A stretch of 64,000 nt of DNA. It comes from Phoenix dactylifera (lineage: Eukaryota; Streptophyta; Magnoliopsida; Arecales; Arecaceae). A program made the position numbers and the translations under genes. Where the stretch lies: positions 19,003,674 through 19,067,673 of the forward strand of contig NC_052400.1 in NCBI RefSeq assembly GCF_009389715.1. The letters run 5' to 3'. A model generated the notes under the pieces. That model worked only from the letters and a program-made list of their open reading frames with translations, searched no databases and was not told the origin of the DNA. Numbering within the stretch: position 1 is the stretch's first letter; each line of letters opens with the position of its first letter. Of the stretch, positions 24,455 through 36,870 are shown in pieces.

Positions 24455-27400
24455 AAAAGATGATTTCTGTCCAGTTAACTCAATGATGATGATGATGATG
24501 GTATTTGAGAAAGAGGGAGAACTGAAATGATGGGAATTCCGGTTTGGTGAACAATTTTTATTCAGAGTAGCAAAGGAAAGAAGAAAATTTGGTCTCGGGA
24601 AGGAGCTTCTGCGGTTCTGTAGGGGTATGCTGTTCTTGTTATATGATGCTATCTGAAAAATAATGGCTTAGGCTTGCATCTTTCTCTTCCTTTTTCATAA
24701 ACCCAGAAAAATGAACTTTTGATTGATTTTTCCAGCTGTAATACTATATTGTGATGGGGATCCTGTTTCTTGCTCTTTGCTAGTCAATTCTTCGGATGGT
24801 AAATTGATTTATCTGTATTTAGTCAGTTTATAACATATATTCTATATGTGTCTTTGGATTCGAGGTTTTTGATTTGCATTTGTTTCCTTTGGAAATTCAA
24901 TTCAGTCTTTGAGAAGTTGAGGAAATTGCATTCCTTATTTCATCTCTACTTTTCAGCTTCCAGTAGCTTCTCTATTCTCTTTAATTGACTATGATTTGTT
25001 ATGTTAAATCTTGCACAACATGCGCTGTACAAGATAGGAGCAGCATCTAAGAAAATAAGACACCAGGGGACTAGTCATCTCATCCACTTTATAGAACAGA
25101 GTGAACTGGCAAACAACAAATGAATAGTTCATGATCTTAGAGTTGGTGTAGTGGTTTATCTATATGCTTCAATCATAGTTGCCTATTTGGATATGTCCTT
25201 AAACATGTGCATGCAAAGGCATTATCTTGGCTTCATTAACAAAATGAGCGTTAACCTGTCAATACGGACTTAGCTGCATTAGTTTCCTTGAGATGTGTAT
25301 ATAGTTCAATGAGAAAGTTTGCTTGCTAGGACATTGAGGAAAGAATTATTAAGTTGCACACATTGAATTAGGATGGTTGCTTGCTGTTACAAACGGACCC
25401 TTGCGATTTGTTGGTGACTTCATTAAGCTTTTTGTCATCTCACAGACACATATGATTCATACTTCTTGGTTTATGTGATAAGATCTAGTGATGTTTCATT
25501 ACTTTGACATGAAAAGGTTTGGCCTATGAATAAAAGTTTCTCTATATGATGCTATATTGGGTTAAAGTCTTGAGCATTATCAGACATTTTTATTATTTCC
25601 TGTGCCTTCACCTGAAATAATGAAGGCCAAACAATGGAAAGGAATGTTTGTCGCATGATTTCTAAATTCTCTTTGTTGAGTGTGGGGTCATTGTTGAACC
25701 TAATGTCCTTAAACTCATGAGCAAGAGGGGGTTTTCGAGAGGAAACATTGTTATATTCATTATACATTTTCACGCTTTCTAGCCTATAGACATGTACTTA
25801 ATTTATCAATCTGAAGCCAACTCTCATTCATCTTACATTACTAAATGGATGTCATCTTGTATTACCGACATGATGTTCTCTTCTGGACACTTATCTTGTT
25901 TCATCATTTTGTGTGCTATATGTTTAATCTTGACATCCACAGGGTAATGTTGGATAATCAAGCTCTAAAGTACAATTAACACGATAATAATTTGCTTTCA
26001 TGAGGACCTATCATAGCACTGCAAAGGAAAGTAGAGTACCTCTCTAAAATATAGCTCGGTGATAAGAAAGTAAATAATTTTATACATGATGCCGTCTGGT
26101 GCCAGTTTTCCTTTCCAAGTCTGTTAACAAATCAACTAACAAGAAAACTCCTGGGGCTTAAATAACTGCATGCTGAACTTCCTGCTTCTTCATAAGATAG
26201 GGAACTGCAAATCTTATTTTTTTAGCAACTTTGTTTCCTGAATTTCGTTTTCAGTCTCTTTTTGTTTCTTCAATTGACTCTGAAGAGTGCTCAAATTTGT
26301 TGATATTGTTTCCTCTGAATGTTCATATTCATGCCTTTTGGGATCTTCTTCTAAATGATATTTATTCTGTTTCTTTGGATATTCCACAAGATATGGCTAT
26401 TTTGTCCTAATTGCAGGGAAGCAGTTACCCCTGTATGTCAAAAGAAAGGATAGCTTGATTTAAGAGTAGCAAATCAGAAGTCGATTAATCCCTTTAGATA
26501 CTCTAGGTTTTAGATAATCATAATCATAATGACAAACTTCCTGTCCACAACTTTGCCTCCAGAATCTTGTGCCTTTGTTGGTTCTGTAATTTCCACAGAG
26601 TGTATAAATACGCTGAGAAAGCACCCATTGTGAATGGAGAGGAATAGTGGAAGAGGAAATGACTGGCCTGGAAGAAAGCAATATTTCAAAAATGATGACT
26701 TTCTGATGACTAAAGGAAATGATAAATTATCTTGTTCTGGGACTGCATATTGAAAGTATATAGGTAGTTTGCTGTCAGAACTGTGATTCTTTTTCTAGCC
26801 ATTCCCTCAATTCACTTGCTATTATGGGCCTTCTTTTCATGCATGATGCCATTAATTAGAGGGTTGTAATAAAAAGAAGATTTTTAGAATGTTGTGTGAT
26901 GAAAACCCTTTTAAAGAAAAGTTTGAATGGAATAATTTATGTGGTGACTTGTCTGACAATATACTGAAGCTAAGTGTTGAGCTAGTGCAGAGACTGCTTT
27001 ATAATATGGTATCACTGGTTTCCTGACCTTGAGAAGCAGGGAACATATTAAGTGGTACAGCATATCAGGTGGGAGCTTAGAGCGATTTATTATTGACAAA
27101 CATGTACCGGAAGCAGCAGTTTTCATGGTTGATCCATTAAGACATTGACTGAGGCTTTTAGAAGTGAGAAGGAAGATCACAAGACCTTGTTGTTTTCGGC
27201 TTGGATAATAGTGACACAGGCCAATGGTTGTCCTACCTGAAGAGCAGCAACTGTAATGGATATTGAAGATGCAAGAGTAAGAGGACCATGAAGGGAAAGA
27301 TTAATAGGTTGAGTGCGAGTTGCATATAATAAATCTCCCTGATTCTTTTGTCAACAAAGGGGTTAGAAGGATGGAAGCATGAAGGCTTTTTTGCACCATT

Positions 27401-29100
27401 GCTCCTTGTGTTCTAGGGCATTTTACTAATTTTCATTTATCATGGGAACATACTAAACCTCGTTTTTTCTAGAATCCATCTAAAAGCAGCACATTTTAGT
27501 GGCTTTCTTCGTCATTTCATCATCTGGTAGTTCATACCCTTTTTTTTTCTTTTCATACTTGTTGCTCTGCCTTTGTTCGCAAATTCTTCCTAAAACCTTC
27601 AACTCCTTAGCATGCATCTGTTCTTGCATCTTTTTATTGCTATTATATATATCTCATATATTGTGAATGCTTGGGTTTGGATTCCTCCTCAAGCATTCGG
27701 CTCCATTCTTGTATGGAGCCTCAGCCATTCCATTCATTTGTTCTGCCGCATTCGAGTGCCTCGCAATCACATGCAAAGTTCTTGTTACAATAATCGCAAC
27801 AGCCAGCCTTACTCTTTATCAGTTTGGAGTCAAAGTTGCTTGTTGGCATGGATTATGGCTTTATTTAAGATCAAATCAAACATTTACTTTCAGAAAAAAG
27901 AAATCTTCTATATAACTTCCAACAAGGTCTCCTGGAAGTCTCATCTTCTGTTATCTTTCAGTACACAGAAATCTGAGTCAGCCTGCCTAACTGGCTCTCA
28001 TTCTTTAATAATGCTTTTGTGTATTTCATTCGGTTAAAATTCATATATTTGAAAACACATTCTATGTTTTCCAGCTTTGTCATACATATCCTCTTTGCAT
28101 TTTCTGAGACGGCTAGCACCGATTGCCATATGCTGTATATGTATCCCTGTATTCTTGCAATGATAGTAATTTCTAGTCCCCCTGACTATTTAAAAGTTTT
28201 CTTCAGAATTGGATAGATAACGAGTATCGTAGCTTAATCCTATCAAGGATGGTGATCATCATATTTATCTACATTTATCTGGCTTTCCTTAAGCTGAATT
28301 TGTTCAAAGCATGTTGATCTAAGCCCAGTACATATAGCTATTGATTATTAGCCTTATGTTGGCGTTTAGCCCCATCCGGATTATTATTTTTTTTTTAAAA
28401 AAAAAAAACTTTCAAGAAGAAGGTTAAGGTGAAGGTTTCAAAAGGGAGAAGAAAAACATATTTGGTGTTTGTGCATGTCACATTTTAATCAAAATATTCT
28501 ACCCCCATTCTTGTGACAATGCTGGAATTTTCATCCATTTAGTAGTACAGGTACTCTTTACCATGACCGCTCCTGATACTCTAAGAAGTGAACCAGCGAT
28601 TGATAAACAGTAGAGGCATCTACTTCAGGTTCTTGGTTTGGATCATTGTGTTCTTTGTAGCTTGTAGTCATTCATCAAAGCTTGCATGTTAGATGAGTGA
28701 TAATGCTGAAGCTTGGGCAAACCATCCGGCTGCCAAGACTTTCTACGTATGGCATCTACTTAACCCAGTGCGTTAGGCCCATCTTTCAACGGCCACAGCA
28801 TGGACGCATCATTAGATATATCTAATAGGAGTGCAGTTAGGGGAGAAGACACATAAGGAGGACGTGCAAATCAGAGAGTCCAATCTATAAACCTAAACCT
28901 AGCTCGATCGAATGGGAGAGCACAAGTGAGATGAAATAAGACTGTCGTAGGGTTCATAGCAAAGGGGAGTTCTTAAAACCCCCAAGCTCTCCGGAGAGGC
29001 TTGGACATGTCGAGGGTTCGCCGGCGATAAATGGATGATGTGGAAGCCTAACCAAAAAGTTCATTATAAACTAAAACAATGCAGCATCTGATTTTGTATC
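24455..29100. other. Intergenic, no gene recognised
   Basis: PEX7 3' flank with a short GATGATGAT run at about 24484-24500, followed by about 4.6 kb of AT-rich DNA. The longest frame (27612-28037 plus, 141 codons) is rich in Ser/Ile/Leu and resembles no family. An A/T palindrome-like run is at about 28384-28409. The segment 28700-29060 is somewhat GC-richer and looks like an old retroelement piece, but it cannot be typed. Confidence 0.4.
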
Positions 29101-29117
29101 AATAATTAAAGGAGGTA

Positions 29118-29260
29118 CCATAAGTTTAGCTGAGTGGTTACGCCTCTTTACTTGGAGAAGAGGTGGAGGGTTCGAGTCCTGAGTGACATTATCCTTCGAT
29201 ATTTCGACACCGATCTTAGATGAAATCATGACTGCTTGAACAGAATTCTTATTTCTCTAG
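29118..29260 (+). mobile_element. tRNA-derived SINE candidate (A-box/B-box)
   Basis: TTAGCTGAGTGGTTA (about 29127-29141) matches the RNA polymerase III A-box and GGTTCGAGTCC (about 29169-29179) matches the B-box. The spacing between them equals that of a tRNA gene, and they flank an anticodon-arm-like hairpin (CCTCTT ... AAGAGG). The 3' acceptor and T stems do not pair properly and no 7-bp acceptor stem closes, so this is not a working tRNA. The sequence continues into AT-rich DNA without a clear tail. A SINE head or a tRNA pseudogene fits best. Confidence 0.5.
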
Positions 29261-30300
29261 TACTCCCATCTAAGCTGAAATTATAAACCAACATGATTGC
29301 ATAAACTAAATGCTGTGGAATTCACCGAGAAGGAAACAAGGCTGCCGAGTTCATAGTAGGCTTGCTTTGCTCATGGGCCCATGAAGTTGTTTGGATGGAT
29401 GGATTTGCTGCCGTTTGTCGTTTGTTTCCTCAGATGGTATGGAATGGAATTGCACACCATTCATCCACAAAATATGGAATCATGTTCATGCATATGAGAG
29501 TTTTTTAAGGTCAAACAATAGCAAAAATCTTCATGAAATAAAAATTTTTGTATAAGGATATTTTGCAATGCAATGAAATCTCAAAGCTTTCTAGTGTTTC
29601 TTTTTTGATTTTTCTAATTGCCATAGTAGAGAGAGAGGAAAACAAAAGACAAGAAAGAACTACAGGAATGCATTGCACAGGTGTAATTTTTCAAACAATT
29701 CAAGTTTTACTGTTATTTTTTCATCTTCAGTCAATTTAACAACAGACTCTTCATAAAAATCAAAAATTTAATAGTAGACTTTTCATAAAAAGTGAGAAAT
29801 ATTTCTCATAAAAAAAATACTTTGATCTTGAAAGAATCTATGTTCTGTCTGTTTTACAATGATGATCGATCCCCTCAAAGTTTCAAAAAGAGCATATATC
29901 CAACAATGCAACAGAGAATCGATCTTATATTCTAATCCTACATTTCTAATATTAAAACCATGAGTTACAAAGAATCCATGATTCAATTGGTAATAACTGG
30001 TAAGTTACTATCGAAAAAAATATAATAATGTTAATTTATTAATTACTTTTCCTCCAATATCTCAATTTGACAAAAAAGATAGCTAAGACTAGCGTCAGCA
30101 AGTGTGATGAAAACTTTATTCTGATACATAAGAAAGAAATACTTTGAGACATCGGCCTGCTTTCTTGCATCATGCATTACGTTTGCATTTTTATTTATCA
30201 ATTAGCATTCTACTTTTCAGAACATACATAGCAAATCTTTTATAGCCATTCATCAACAATCCTCTTATTGGAGGCAAGTTAGAATGCAGTACTTGATGCC
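29261..30300. other. Intergenic, nothing recognised
   Basis: AT-rich sequence with only short frames lacking any family resemblance. Confidence 0.5.
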
Positions 30301-30307
30301 TATGATG

Positions 30308-30515
30308 TATCGAGATCTAAAAAATGCAAAGCATATTGACCATCATTCCCACATGATGTGTACTTAAACATGTCCTCACGAATCTTGGCACATGATGCGC
30401 ACCCAATTATGGATCGAGATCTAAAAGATGCAAAGCATATTGACCACTATTCCCGCATGATGTGTACTTAAACTTGTCCTCACGAATCTTGGCACATAAT
30501 GCGCACCGATTTCTG
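30308..30515. repeat. 104-bp tandem duplication
   Basis: ATCGAGATCTAAAA(A/G)ATGCAAAGC begins at about 30309 and again at about 30413. It is followed in both units by CATATTGACCA, TCCC(A/G)CATGATGTGTACTT and CCTCACGAATCTTGGCACAT. Only a handful of bases differ, so this duplication is younger than the one at 14.1-15.8 kb. No coding function is seen. Confidence 0.9.
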
Positions 30516-32146
30516 CTCCAGACCTGGAGCTCGGAAGCTGCTTAGCTTCTCTTTTGGTCTCTCATTGGTTAAACATAGCAATTGGGCGAATACTAGTTTT
30601 ATGTAAATTAACCTTTGTTAAAAAACTTGGAGTCACAACTTTGGTATTCGAGAACAATTCTTTCTAAATTTATTATTAAAATAAAAAATTTAAAAATTGA
30701 TAAAAAATATATATATAAAAAATAAATATACAGAAAATATTATATGCATTCACATCAAACAAGGCATTGAGGCAAGAAACAACATCGAGCACCACTGATC
30801 AGGAATAAATAGCAAAAATTATAAGAAATTTTAGATAATTTATAACCAATAGGCTAATGGAGTATGAGTTGGAAAATTATTTTGTCTATAAATAAATCAA
30901 AATTGATTTGAGAGTTTTTGATAAATATTACTAAAATTCAAATATATAAAAGTATTATAAAGAAATAATTTACTAAAAAAATATGAAGATTAAAAAGAGA
31001 TCATTTGAATCGAGGCGTGTGATATACACTGCTCTAAGAAAGTGATTCATCCTCTACGTGCGAGTTTGCGGCGAACTTGTTTCTAAGATATAACAATCTG
31101 GCGCAGCTCGATCCTTTTCTAACGAGCATGATTGTTGGAAAACTTGACTGGATCGACTCCTTCAGTTGCTCTAGAAGAGAAGAAAATATAGAAAGCTATA
31201 TATGGAAGAAATTTTTGGAATACATCTAATGTTTAGGAAACATCGTTTTTTTTCATAATCCAATATTCTCTTTTCAAAAATAGCGCATCTCAAAAAAAAA
31301 AATTTAAAATATTTAAAACGGTTAAAAATTAGAAAAATAAAAAAAATAATTTTTTTAAAAATTAAAACTTTAACAGAAAATGCCCCATGTGGCATCCTTT
31401 TCGAGTACATTCTGTGATTCATTCATGCAGCAGCGATCAGTCTCCGCGGCGCGCATGTCTTTCTCTCACGTAAATTCTGCGCGGGCCGTGCGCACCGATA
31501 AAATGGTGCCGAACGTTCGAACAATTCAGTACAAGCCTATGCGGGTAGGAGTAGGACCCATGGCTGCCCCGCTAAGTATGATTGCTTTGGATGATGCTCT
31601 CGATAAGGTAACAGTAGATAGGGCAATCAATCATGCCTATGGATAAGGACATCATGGTGCATGGTAATCACAAGGGGAAGAGAAGACACGTGGTTCCAAA
31701 CAAGTCTCTTGTGAAAGGAAGGAGAGGGAAGGGGGACCAGATCATCCTTCATGTGGTGGACTACGTGTTCGCAGGAGAGGGAATGGGGACCAGCTTATCT
31801 TTTTCTCTCTCTTTTTTTTCTAATCTTGAAAACTAAAGCGCATGTACATTACCGCAACATAACATAACATAACATAGCCTCTCTGTGCGTATAAATGCGT
31901 GGTGAGCTGGAAAGTTGGCGTGGAGACCGGGTTCCGGTCCGCCAACAGCGAGGACAGAAAGGGGAAACGGACGACTTCTTTGGATGGATAGAGTTATGAT
32001 TTCTTTGCGATGGGATAAAAAGTGGGTGGATTCGATAATAATTACCGTGGTACGATGGGAGGAGGGGACGGGGGTGGCTCCGAGGGCGGACGAGACCCCG
32101 CATCCCACCCCGCCCCCACCGGCGATTAGGCGCCCGCATGTGCGTT
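30516..32146. other. Intergenic, mixed old repeat
   Basis: The patch 31010-31160 is GC-richer than its AT-rich flanks, has sharp borders and probably belongs to a dispersed element. The pentamer CATAA/AACAT repeats about four times at about 31857-31875. The segment 31380-32140 has several short frames on both strands, none recognisable. Confidence 0.35.
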
Positions 32147-32490
32147 CTTTTTAGGCTCCAGCAGAAGGCGCAGGGCTCAGCTGCAGCAGAGACAGGCTGT
32201 CACACCTCGAGCTCAGAGCACGCAGACGCTATATATATCCGCATAATAGATGATGCGGACATACAAGACAACTGATCATATTAAAATAATTATAAATATT
32301 TAAAAATTAATATAAATAATTAATTAAAATATCAATAATCAAATAAAATTTTTGAAATCTAGCGCACTTTCTAAATCCTGCGAGATCACGTATCTTAATT
32401 TGAAAAATAGAAAAATAAATCAAAAAGATATAGGGCTCTTTTTAGGCTCCAGAGGAAGGTGTAAAGCTCTTCTGCGGTGGAGACGGACAA
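32147..32490. repeat. Direct repeat pair flanking an AT-rich core (old LTR-type fragment?)
   Basis: TTTTTAGGCTCCAG(C)AGAAGG occurs at about 32147. A close copy, TTTTTAGGCTCCAGAGGAAGG, occurs at about 32440, and each is followed by a similar GCTC...GCAG/GCGG...GAGAC tail. Between them the sequence opens with TGTCACACC, a common start of plant LTRs. The structure could be a remnant of an LTR element or a local duplication. No protein-coding part is present. Confidence 0.4.
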
Positions 32491-33825
32491 AGTGACCAAT
32501 TAGAGAGCTTATTCTGTATAATTTTTTTTATTTAAATAAAATAAATAAATATTGACTGTTTAAATCAGTTTGAATGGCAATGATGCTTTACCATGCTGCC
32601 TGACCTGATAAATTTATCTGATATATCTATAATTAAGTTGAAATCCTGGGTTGAAAAGAGGCTCCTTTGCATTGCTCCTCTAATGGAGGTAATCTCCACT
32701 TCCTCCTTTTGAAACCTTAGAACCAAAGGCAGACAAATTGAGCTTGAGAGCCCCCATTCCACCCTTCGAGATCTTTTCTCTCTCTTCAACTCCACCTCCA
32801 AATTCTAACCCTAATCCTATTGCCTCCATCAGTTTTGGCCTTCGCCCTGTCGTTTTCGAAGCATGGTTTAAAGAATTGTATGACACGTCGGTAAAATCTC
32901 TAATAATTGTGCCAAGATATCTTAGATTGAATCCTGTCTTAACTAGAACTTAGGAGATTAAGGGTATTTTGGGAAGGGCAGCCCTCTGTTGTATAGTCTA
33001 TTATTTACGAACCATCTTTATTGGAAAAAAAACAATCATATCCATTATTCACTAATAATGGCTGTAATATTTTCTATCTTTTAATATCACTCCAATGCAA
33101 CTATCTAAGCCCTATTCATTTCGATCACTAGCACATTAGTGGTGGTTGGAGATAAAGACTTCCACCTAAATCTCTTAGAGGAACCACCGAACCACCTAAG
33201 ACTTTATTAGCTCGATTGACTAGCATCTTCAATCTAACAAGTTAATGTTAGATTGATTTTAATATTAATAAATGCTTCTGGAACGTTCGGCAACAAGGCT
33301 CTATATAATGTATAAAACAAATGCTGCGTAAAACATGAGAACATCAAATAGTAAAGGCAGCAATAGTGACCGGTCAAACAAATTATATCATCTTTCTCAT
33401 CAAAAAATAAACTTTGCATGCATGGGCTTCGAAGCAATGGATGGTATATATCATCGAGGAAGAATGTGCATGGTGCTGCAAAATTATCACGGCTATTGGA
33501 TCTCCATTATAATTTTTTGTTCAGCTAAACAATATTAACTAACAGGCATGCCATGCTTAGGTGCATGCAAAGATAATATGGACAACAACAAAATAGATAA
33601 CTTAATGATATGAATCCCTAATTGTTAAGCTGATTCAGCAGATTAATGACCCACCATTTTTCCGAATTAGATCGATCCCCTTTTGCCGCATTGCAACAGA
33701 ATCACTTTATGTATTGTTTGTCTATTTAGGAGTTAATGGATATGTTTTTTTTTTCCCTACTAAGACGCGTAATTTATATCTGATGACTACGAATACACCT
33801 AATAAAGTTAGAAAATAGAATATTT
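32491..33825. other. Intergenic, nothing recognised
   Basis: The stretch 32640-32950 resembles a leader (CT-rich, CCTAATCCTAT) on the plus strand, but it opens no recognisable protein. Confidence 0.4.
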
Positions 33826-34052
33826 CAGAGTGTCCAAGGCAACTTTCCATCTTCAGCCCATATAGTACTATCCGTATGACTGGCCCCATAAGCGGCTACT
33901 CAATCCGTAGCTTCATTAGCTTCACGGAAGACATGCTTGGCCTAAAAGGCCACTTCATCTCTCATCATGGCCCAAATGTCACGAAGCAGAGGGTGGTTAT
34001 CACCCGCACCTCTCGGATCTCTCTGGATCCATCTGATAACCATGGCCGAGTT
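33826..34052 (-). pseudogene. Second decayed LINE-type RNase H fragment
   Basis: The minus strand reads MVIRWIQRDPRGAGDNHPLL, DIWAMMRDEVAF, stop, AKHVFREANEATD, stop, VAAYGASHTDSTIW. This is the C-terminal half of the plant non-LTR retroelement RNase H domain, with the characteristic HVxREAN..AD block. Two in-frame stops make it inactive. It comes from a different copy than the relic at 8.9-9.4 kb because the sequences have diverged strongly. Confidence 0.7.
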
Positions 34053-36409
34053 TAATGGATATGTTTTTGAGAAATAAAGCTAGCGAACATTTGGTGCATA
34101 AGTTCTCTAGATTCTAAGGTGTTACATGTATTAATCATGTTTAATTTTCATTCCATATCACAATCAAGCACCCACCAATCCCAATCCGTGCTGTATATTT
34201 GAATCTAATCCTGAGGGAATCAGGGTTGAAGATAAGGCTCGAGATTTGAAGGGCCAAAAAAAAAAAAAAGCAACAAGAATGCGGCTGCTCCTTTGGTGGG
34301 CACGTTGGTTTCAGCGGTCCAAATCAGTTCGGTACGATACTACGACTTTAACGCCGATAGGTGGTCGCCGCACCGGACCCAGTGAGAACAAGTCCGGAAC
34401 TAATCAGAGCGAAAGCAGTACTCCCGGACTTATTCCCTTTGATGCCCCTCGCACGGGAGCCCTCCCAACTTGGCGTCGAGTTACCGGAGCCGTCACACAG
34501 ATTCGGTACACGAATCTACTGGCGAATCCCCCGTCCCAGCCTGTAGTATTACAGAATCACTCCGTCAATGAGAAAGTTATCAGAAAAAAAGAGATGGATA
34601 CTACAGTAGTATTTCTATTGCATTACGTTAGCTATATAGCTTTGGTGAGACTGCACACACTGGGATGGCCATTGGTGCGACAGCCTTTGGGAGATTCAGC
34701 CGCAGAAGCAATATCATGTACATATTTCTTCTTGTATCCAAGTTTGATGGCTCCGCATTAAACACTTATATGCATCTATCATGCCCACTAATATAGCATG
34801 GATTCGCCGCTCATTAAAATCGTGCCTGCTGGCTCGACCAATCAATAGCTGGAGGATATGTGACATGTGGAATCAACGGCCGAACGAATCGTCGAGCAAT
34901 TGGCGCAAACAATTACAGCTTGCTGCACTGTCATTGTCCAGGTATAAAAAGATATGGAAAGAGCATAATATCTCGTCCGGAAATCACGTAACTAGATCAC
35001 TTGACAAAACCTCGCTCTCCACCTTATATATTAACCAGGCCGACAATCCTTGATCATTTCTCTTTGGTTGCAGGTCGGCTCATATACTGTGCAGCCTATC
35101 TCCAGCTAAGTTGAATAGATCAGTCTTCGTCTGCCAGATCACCAACTCTTTTAGGTCGGATTTTGGACGGCAACAACCACCGTTCTCGTACATTCATAAA
35201 TTTGGTTTCATGTAGGGCTCACATAAGCGAGAATCATCTACAAATGATCTGCACGGTATATATATGTGCTTCGTCCAAAAGTCTTGATTGATACAGGGAA
35301 AGGCCCCACACTAACGTCAAAGATGTGTGCACATGGCGACCATTTCTCCAAAGTAGGTCACGCACGTACGGGCGAGGCTCCACTAGAACCCTAGAATGTG
35401 AGGTTCTCCACCGCCTAGCAGCGTGGTCCTGAGCCTATTTTGGAGAACAAAATTAAAAGAACTCGTCAATGGAATGGCCGACAGTCTCGTTACCCGTCAT
35501 CATCAGATCCTCATCCCCCAGTTGTTAAAAGCCTCCTCTCCGGAGCTACGAGCATTAAACAACAAACGAATCGCAGGAAGAATTATTAGGGGCGAGAGAG
35601 CTTGGAGAAATTTCTCCCTAATGATATGAGCAATAATTACTGGGATTGGGTTTCCTCAAATGTAAACACATCAGCTTTCTTTTTGTTTCTCATCTAAATC
35701 ATTCCATGTTAAATGTCTATGTTTCATAGTTTGTTCTTTTTTTTTCTTTTTTCTAACCTAGCATCCCCAAAACTTACATCCCTCTCATTTATGATTTATC
35801 TAAAATAATTTTACAAAATTCTGCTGCCTATTGTTCAATGGTTTGCTATTGAAAAGGAATGGTTTGTCTAAGCTCATCTTTTGCACTGTTCAACAAGGCT
35901 ATTCTACCAATTTGCAGAAAAAAACTACTTAATCATTGGATTTGTAGTATTGTATTAATTTTTATACAAATTAAATGACCTTTTTTGAATTTTTAAGATC
36001 GATTGCTATTTCCTTGTTGTTGTAACTACTTACAATGGATGCTTAAATGTGTATCAACTTACATTACATGTGCATCTATTGCCAACATTGCATATAGACT
36101 AAGATAAATATCTGTACTAATTTGGGAGTAAATGTATAATGATTTGGAAAAACCCAAAATAAATTGTTTTTGTTCAAAAATATAATCTTGTACATATAAT
36201 TGTGAAATTGAATCATTTTTGCCTTAAAAAAAAAATGTAATAATATTATCCAAGATATTATTAAATTTTAATTTATACAATATTATTAATTATTTTAAAA
36301 TAATTAATTGATAATTAATTAATTTTTGAATGCCAATAGATAAATAACATGGTAAGGAGTCGCATGCATTACACTTGCCTGATTTTCATCAAACGTCTTA
36401 GCTCTTTTG
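34053..36409. other. Intergenic with a GC-rich patch
   Basis: A GC- and CGG-rich patch at about 34300-34560 contains CGGTACGA, CCGGACC and CCGGAAC phrases, similar in style to the island in SCAR intron 4, and is probably another dispersed repeat. A TATA-like GGTATAAAAAG is at about 34940 and ACGTACG/CACGCAC words are near 35360, but no gene follows them. Confidence 0.35.
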
Positions 36410-36411
36410 GT

Positions 36412-36870
36412 CCTTAGGGCTAAAATCAAACTAGATACCAGGATATTTATATCCATACTTATTTTATTTGACCAAAATAAATATGAATATATATGTTAAT
36501 CAGATGCAAAAATTTATATTCATATTTATTTTAAACGAATGTGGATACAAATTGGATAATGAAAGTATGGATATAAATACGGATATAAGTTGGACAATTA
36601 AACTTTATCACTATAAAATAAAAAATATTACTAAGTAGATGATAAATCAATTTAATAGTATATCAGCGTAGTTATTTATTTTTTTTAGAAATTCATAATT
36701 GCTATATAAAAATATATAGGATCAGATATTTAGATACAGATTAGATATTTATCTATTTATATATCTCTATATTTTTTTATAAATATAGATATTAATGAGA
36801 TAAGGGTTGGTGGATACTAAAAGAAATTTAGGTAATATTATCCTATCCATTTGGTAATGGATAAAGAATT
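36412..36870 (+). repeat. Dispersed AT-rich repeat family, copy 1
   Basis: It begins CTTAGGGCTAAAATC and contains recurring GGATA(C/T)AAAT and ATATCCATA words, plus the block GGACAATTAAACTTTATCA, ACTAAGTAGATGATAAATCA and GTTATTTATTTTTTTTAGAA. The same blocks recur in order at 37.9-38.4, 39.6-39.8 and 51.66-51.96 kb. It has no coding capacity, so it is a non-autonomous element or a solo terminal repeat. Ends are approximate. Confidence 0.65.

Noticed and set aside
27612..28037. 141-codon frame downstream of PEX7 as a membrane protein gene
   Set aside because: No family resemblance, no splice or promoter context, and composition equal to neighbouring non-coding DNA.
29118..29192. Functional tRNA gene
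   Set aside because: A- and B-boxes are present but the acceptor stem does not pair and the T stem has mismatches.
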